NCBI GenBank assembly: GCA_937934645.1
Contig: CALGYZ010000109.1
Location: 1 to 15,401 of the forward strand
Reading direction: 5' to 3'
DNA from: an uncultured Bacillaceae bacterium
Lineage (GTDB): Bacteria > Bacillota > Bacilli > Bacillales > Caldibacillaceae
DNA length: 15,401 nt
This document shows positions 13,695 to 15,401 of this stretch, piece by piece; positions within the stretch are counted from its first letter, which is position 1, and each line of letters opens with the position of its first letter. The notes below the pieces were generated by a model. It had not been told where the DNA came from. It did not search any database and saw nothing but the letters and a program-made list of their open reading frames with translations. The position numbers were made by a program, and so were the translations under genes.

Positions 13695-15062
13695 TTATTG
13701 GACTACTGTTGATTTTTCATGGGCGAGTAAAAATCTACTGACAACTCCTGTCACAACAATCACCATGAGTGCCGGAACGAGCCATCCGAGCCCCTGGTCG
13801 TAGAACGGAAGAACCTTATCATAGAAGGATACGATTGCAGCCAGCCAGCTGAACATTTCGATTCCGAGCGAATCGCATAAAGCAACAAGACCGTCAACGA
13901 TACTGATTAAGAACGTAACAGCGATCGCTGAAACATAAACAAGCTGTGAATGACGGAACAGCGGTGACAGAAATGTCAAGAGCATCAGAACAATTGTCAA
14001 CGGGTACAGGAACATTAATACCGGAATGGAAAATGAAATAATATTTGCCAGACCGAAGTTAGCGATAATAAATGAGATTAATGAGAAAATCGTTGCCAAT
14101 ACCTTATAATGTACATTCGGAAACAGTGTATGGAAGTACTGTGCACAGGATGAAATCAATCCGATTGCCGTCGTTAAACAAGCGAGAAACATTACAATGG
14201 CCAGGAATGTCAATCCGAATCCACCTAAATAGTGGGATGCAACAGTGCTCAGTACCGGACCTCCGGTTTCAAAATATCCGTACTTCTCTACTGTGATCGA
14301 ACCCATAAATGCAATTCCCAGATAGATTGCACCAAGAAACACTGCGGCAACGACAGCCGATTTTGCCGTAGCATTTAAAATCCCTTTTTCTGATTTCACG
14401 CCTAAACCTTTAATGGCATTAATGACGATAATGGCAAAAACGAGGGACGCCAGTGCATCCATTGTGTTGTATCCTTCAAGGAATCCTTTTGCAAAAGCAC
14501 CGGTTGCATAATCTCCCTGGGGTGCTCCCGTTCCGCCGATCGGATTGATCATGGACATAACAATCAGCACAAGCAGTAAAGCAATTAAAGCCGGAGACAA
14601 CACTTTTCCGATCCGGTCAACAAGTTTGCTCGGACTTAATGAAAACCAAAGAGTAATGGCAAAGAAAAATAACGAAAAGATAAACAAACCGATTTGCGGG
14701 TTCATATCGCCGATCAGTGGTGCAATACTTACCTCAAAAGGAACCGTTGCGGTCCTCGGAATGGCGAAAAACGGCCCGATTGTTAAATACAATAAGCTTG
14801 TAAACAAGACCCCGTATACCGGATGCACACGGCTGGAAAGTTCCTGCAGGTTGCTGCTTCCGGAAAAACCGATGGCAATGACACCCAGTAACGGCAGTCC
14901 TACACCGGTGACCAGAAAGCCGATCACAGCCGGCCATAAACTTTCTCCTGCATATTGACCGAGTTGTGCAGGGAAAATTAAGTTACCCGCACCGAAGAAA
15001 AGAGCAAACAGCATAACACCGATGACTAAATAGTCTGAAAATGAAACTTTCTGTTCTTGCAT
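13695..15062 (-). CDS. brnQ: Branched-chain amino acid:cation symporter (LIVCS family)
   Basis: A 455-residue membrane protein with about 12 hydrophobic helices that imports Leu, Ile and Val with Na+ or H+. The N-terminal SDYLVIGVMLFALFFGAGNL, with the FGAGNLIFPAQLGQ segment, and the GPFFAIPRTATVPFEVSIAP segment are hallmark sequences of BrnQ carriers. The length is normal and no lesion is visible. The start ATG has AGGAGG six bases upstream. Its leader is long and AT-rich, with a CodY-like box just upstream of the gene and two possible promoters. Terminator hairpins follow the stop, so it is probably a single-gene unit. Substrate preference among branched-chain amino acids cannot be told from sequence. 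Confidence 0.96.
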   Translation of the reverse strand: MQEQKVSFSDYLVIGVMLFALFFGAGNLIFPAQLGQYAGESLWPAVIGFLVTGVGLPLLGVIAIGFSGSSNLQELSSRVHPVYGVLFTSLLYLTIGPFFAIPRTATVPFEVSIAPLIGDMNPQIGLFIFSLFFFAITLWFSLSPSKLVDRIGKVLSPALIALLLVLIVMSMINPIGGTGAPQGDYATGAFAKGFLEGYNTMDALASLVFAIIVINAIKGLGVKSEKGILNATAKSAVVAAVFLGAIYLGIAFMGSITVEKYGYFETGGPVLSTVASHYLGGFGLTFLAIVMFLACLTTAIGLISSCAQYFHTLFPNVHYKVLATIFSLISFIIANFGLANIISFSIPVLMFLYPLTIVLMLLTFLSPLFRHSQLVYVSAIAVTFLISIVDGLVALCDSLGIEMFSWLAAIVSFYDKVLPFYDQGLGWLVPALMVIVVTGVVSRFLLAHEKSTVVQ

Positions 15063-15123
15063 AATAATCCTCCTGTTAGTTATATATAGTTGTATAATAA
15101 GAAAGAATGAAAATTTATTAAAG

Positions 15124-15138
15124 AATTTTCAAAAAAAT
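15124..15138 (-). promoter_or_regulatory. CodY-like box in the brnQ leader
   Basis: ATTTTTTTGAAAATT on the minus strand matches 13 of 15 positions of the CodY consensus AATTTTCWGAAAATT. It lies about 10-25 bases after the start site inferred from the nearby -10, where a bound repressor would block transcription. CodY responds to branched-chain amino acids and GTP, which suits a BrnQ gene. AT-rich sequence raises the chance-match risk. Confidence 0.5.
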
Positions 15139-15153
15139 TTTAACTTGAGAAAT

Positions 15154-15159
15154 ATTATA
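15154..15159 (-). promoter_or_regulatory. Proximal -10 element of brnQ
   Basis: TATAAT on the minus strand. No good -35 at normal spacing; TTGTTT lies 15 bases upstream. Weak on its own. Confidence 0.35.
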
Positions 15160-15289
15160 ATACTTTTATACCATAAACAATTAAAAAATCTAGACTTTTT
15201 TACCTTTTAAAGCAATTCCGTATATTATTCATAAATATATTAATGACAACATTGGCAATTTTTTTGCTTCACCTCGTTTATATTTTTGA

Positions 15290-15318
15290 AGTATAGCATG
15301 TTTTCTGAGAAATTTGAA
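15290..15318 (-). promoter_or_regulatory. Distal sigma-A promoter upstream of brnQ
   Basis: TTCAAA (15318-15313), a 17-base spacer and TATACT (15295-15290) with a TGC extension. It would give a leader of about 220 bases containing a nine-codon reading frame (15229-15258). The rest of 15063-15401 is AT-rich; I see no gene in it. Confidence 0.5.
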
Positions 15319-15401
15319 GGAAAATGTCGAATTTTTTTATAAAAAGACAGTAGCATTGCATTAAATTAATTTTTAAAAGTCAAGCCTTTTTATAAAAAAT
15401 A

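Noticed and set aside
14545..14958. Plus-strand frame of 137 codons opposite brnQ.
   Set aside because: Antisense shadow of a clearly conserved transporter, with no ribosome binding site or known motif.
15331..15397. Two copies of TTTTTATAAAAA near the right edge.
   Set aside because: Short AT palindromes in very AT-rich sequence. No further symmetry or spacing supports a functional repeat.

Overview
The window looks like chromosome of a low-to-moderate GC member of the Bacillaceae (Firmicutes), probably a facultative anaerobe. The basis is the Bacillus-type gene set (fused chorismate mutase-DAHP synthase, TyrA with an ACT domain, a DhaS-type aldehyde dehydrogenase, BrnQ), strong AGGAGG-type ribosome binding sites, sigma-A promoters with 17-base spacers, U-tract terminators, a T-box leader, an Fnr-like box and a CodY-like box. 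The genus is not fixed by the sequence.

Layout. Bases 1-357 are the decayed 3' end of an IS1182-family element. Bases 449-1963 (minus strand) carry a membrane-anchored copper nitrite reductase (NirK/AniA type) with an unusual C-terminal CuA-type cupredoxin domain. Its frame is broken once near base 1461, and an Fnr-like box sits at a class II activator position upstream. Bases 2016-4991 (minus) form an aromatic amino acid operon, aroA-tyrA, behind a consensus promoter and a tyrosine T-box leader in which the antiterminator/terminator module occurs twice. Bases 5035-7299 (minus) hold a dhaS-type aldehyde dehydrogenase and a MagIII-like DNA glycosylase. Bases 7454-9451 (plus) hold a nitroreductase, an alpha/beta hydrolase and a broken gene for a membrane-anchored zinc-ribbon protein (amber stop plus a one-base deletion). 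Bases 9457-10188 (minus) encode a HTH/coiled-coil DNA-binding protein, divergent from an FSR-type MFS exporter (10452-11642, plus). Bases 11684-13045 (minus) encode a membrane-anchored SGNH hydrolase followed by a GNAT acetyltransferase. A 58-residue membrane protein sits alone at 13371-13547 (plus). The window ends with brnQ (minus) and its long AT-rich leader.

How the parts work together. AroA makes DAHP and prephenate, and TyrA takes prephenate toward tyrosine. The T-box, read here as UAC (Tyr), would let uncharged tRNA-Tyr raise both. The nirK-like gene looks Fnr-controlled and so oxygen-responsive, but no nor or nos gene is visible here. brnQ probably answers to CodY. The other genes look like independent housekeeping or accessory units.

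No CRISPR array, tRNA, rRNA or phage was seen. The best candidates for something new are the NirK-CuA fusion and the tandem T-box with a reduced second stem. Three loci (IS remnant, nirK, zinc-ribbon gene) carry small disabling changes. They are either genuine decay or base-calling errors, and reads would settle which.
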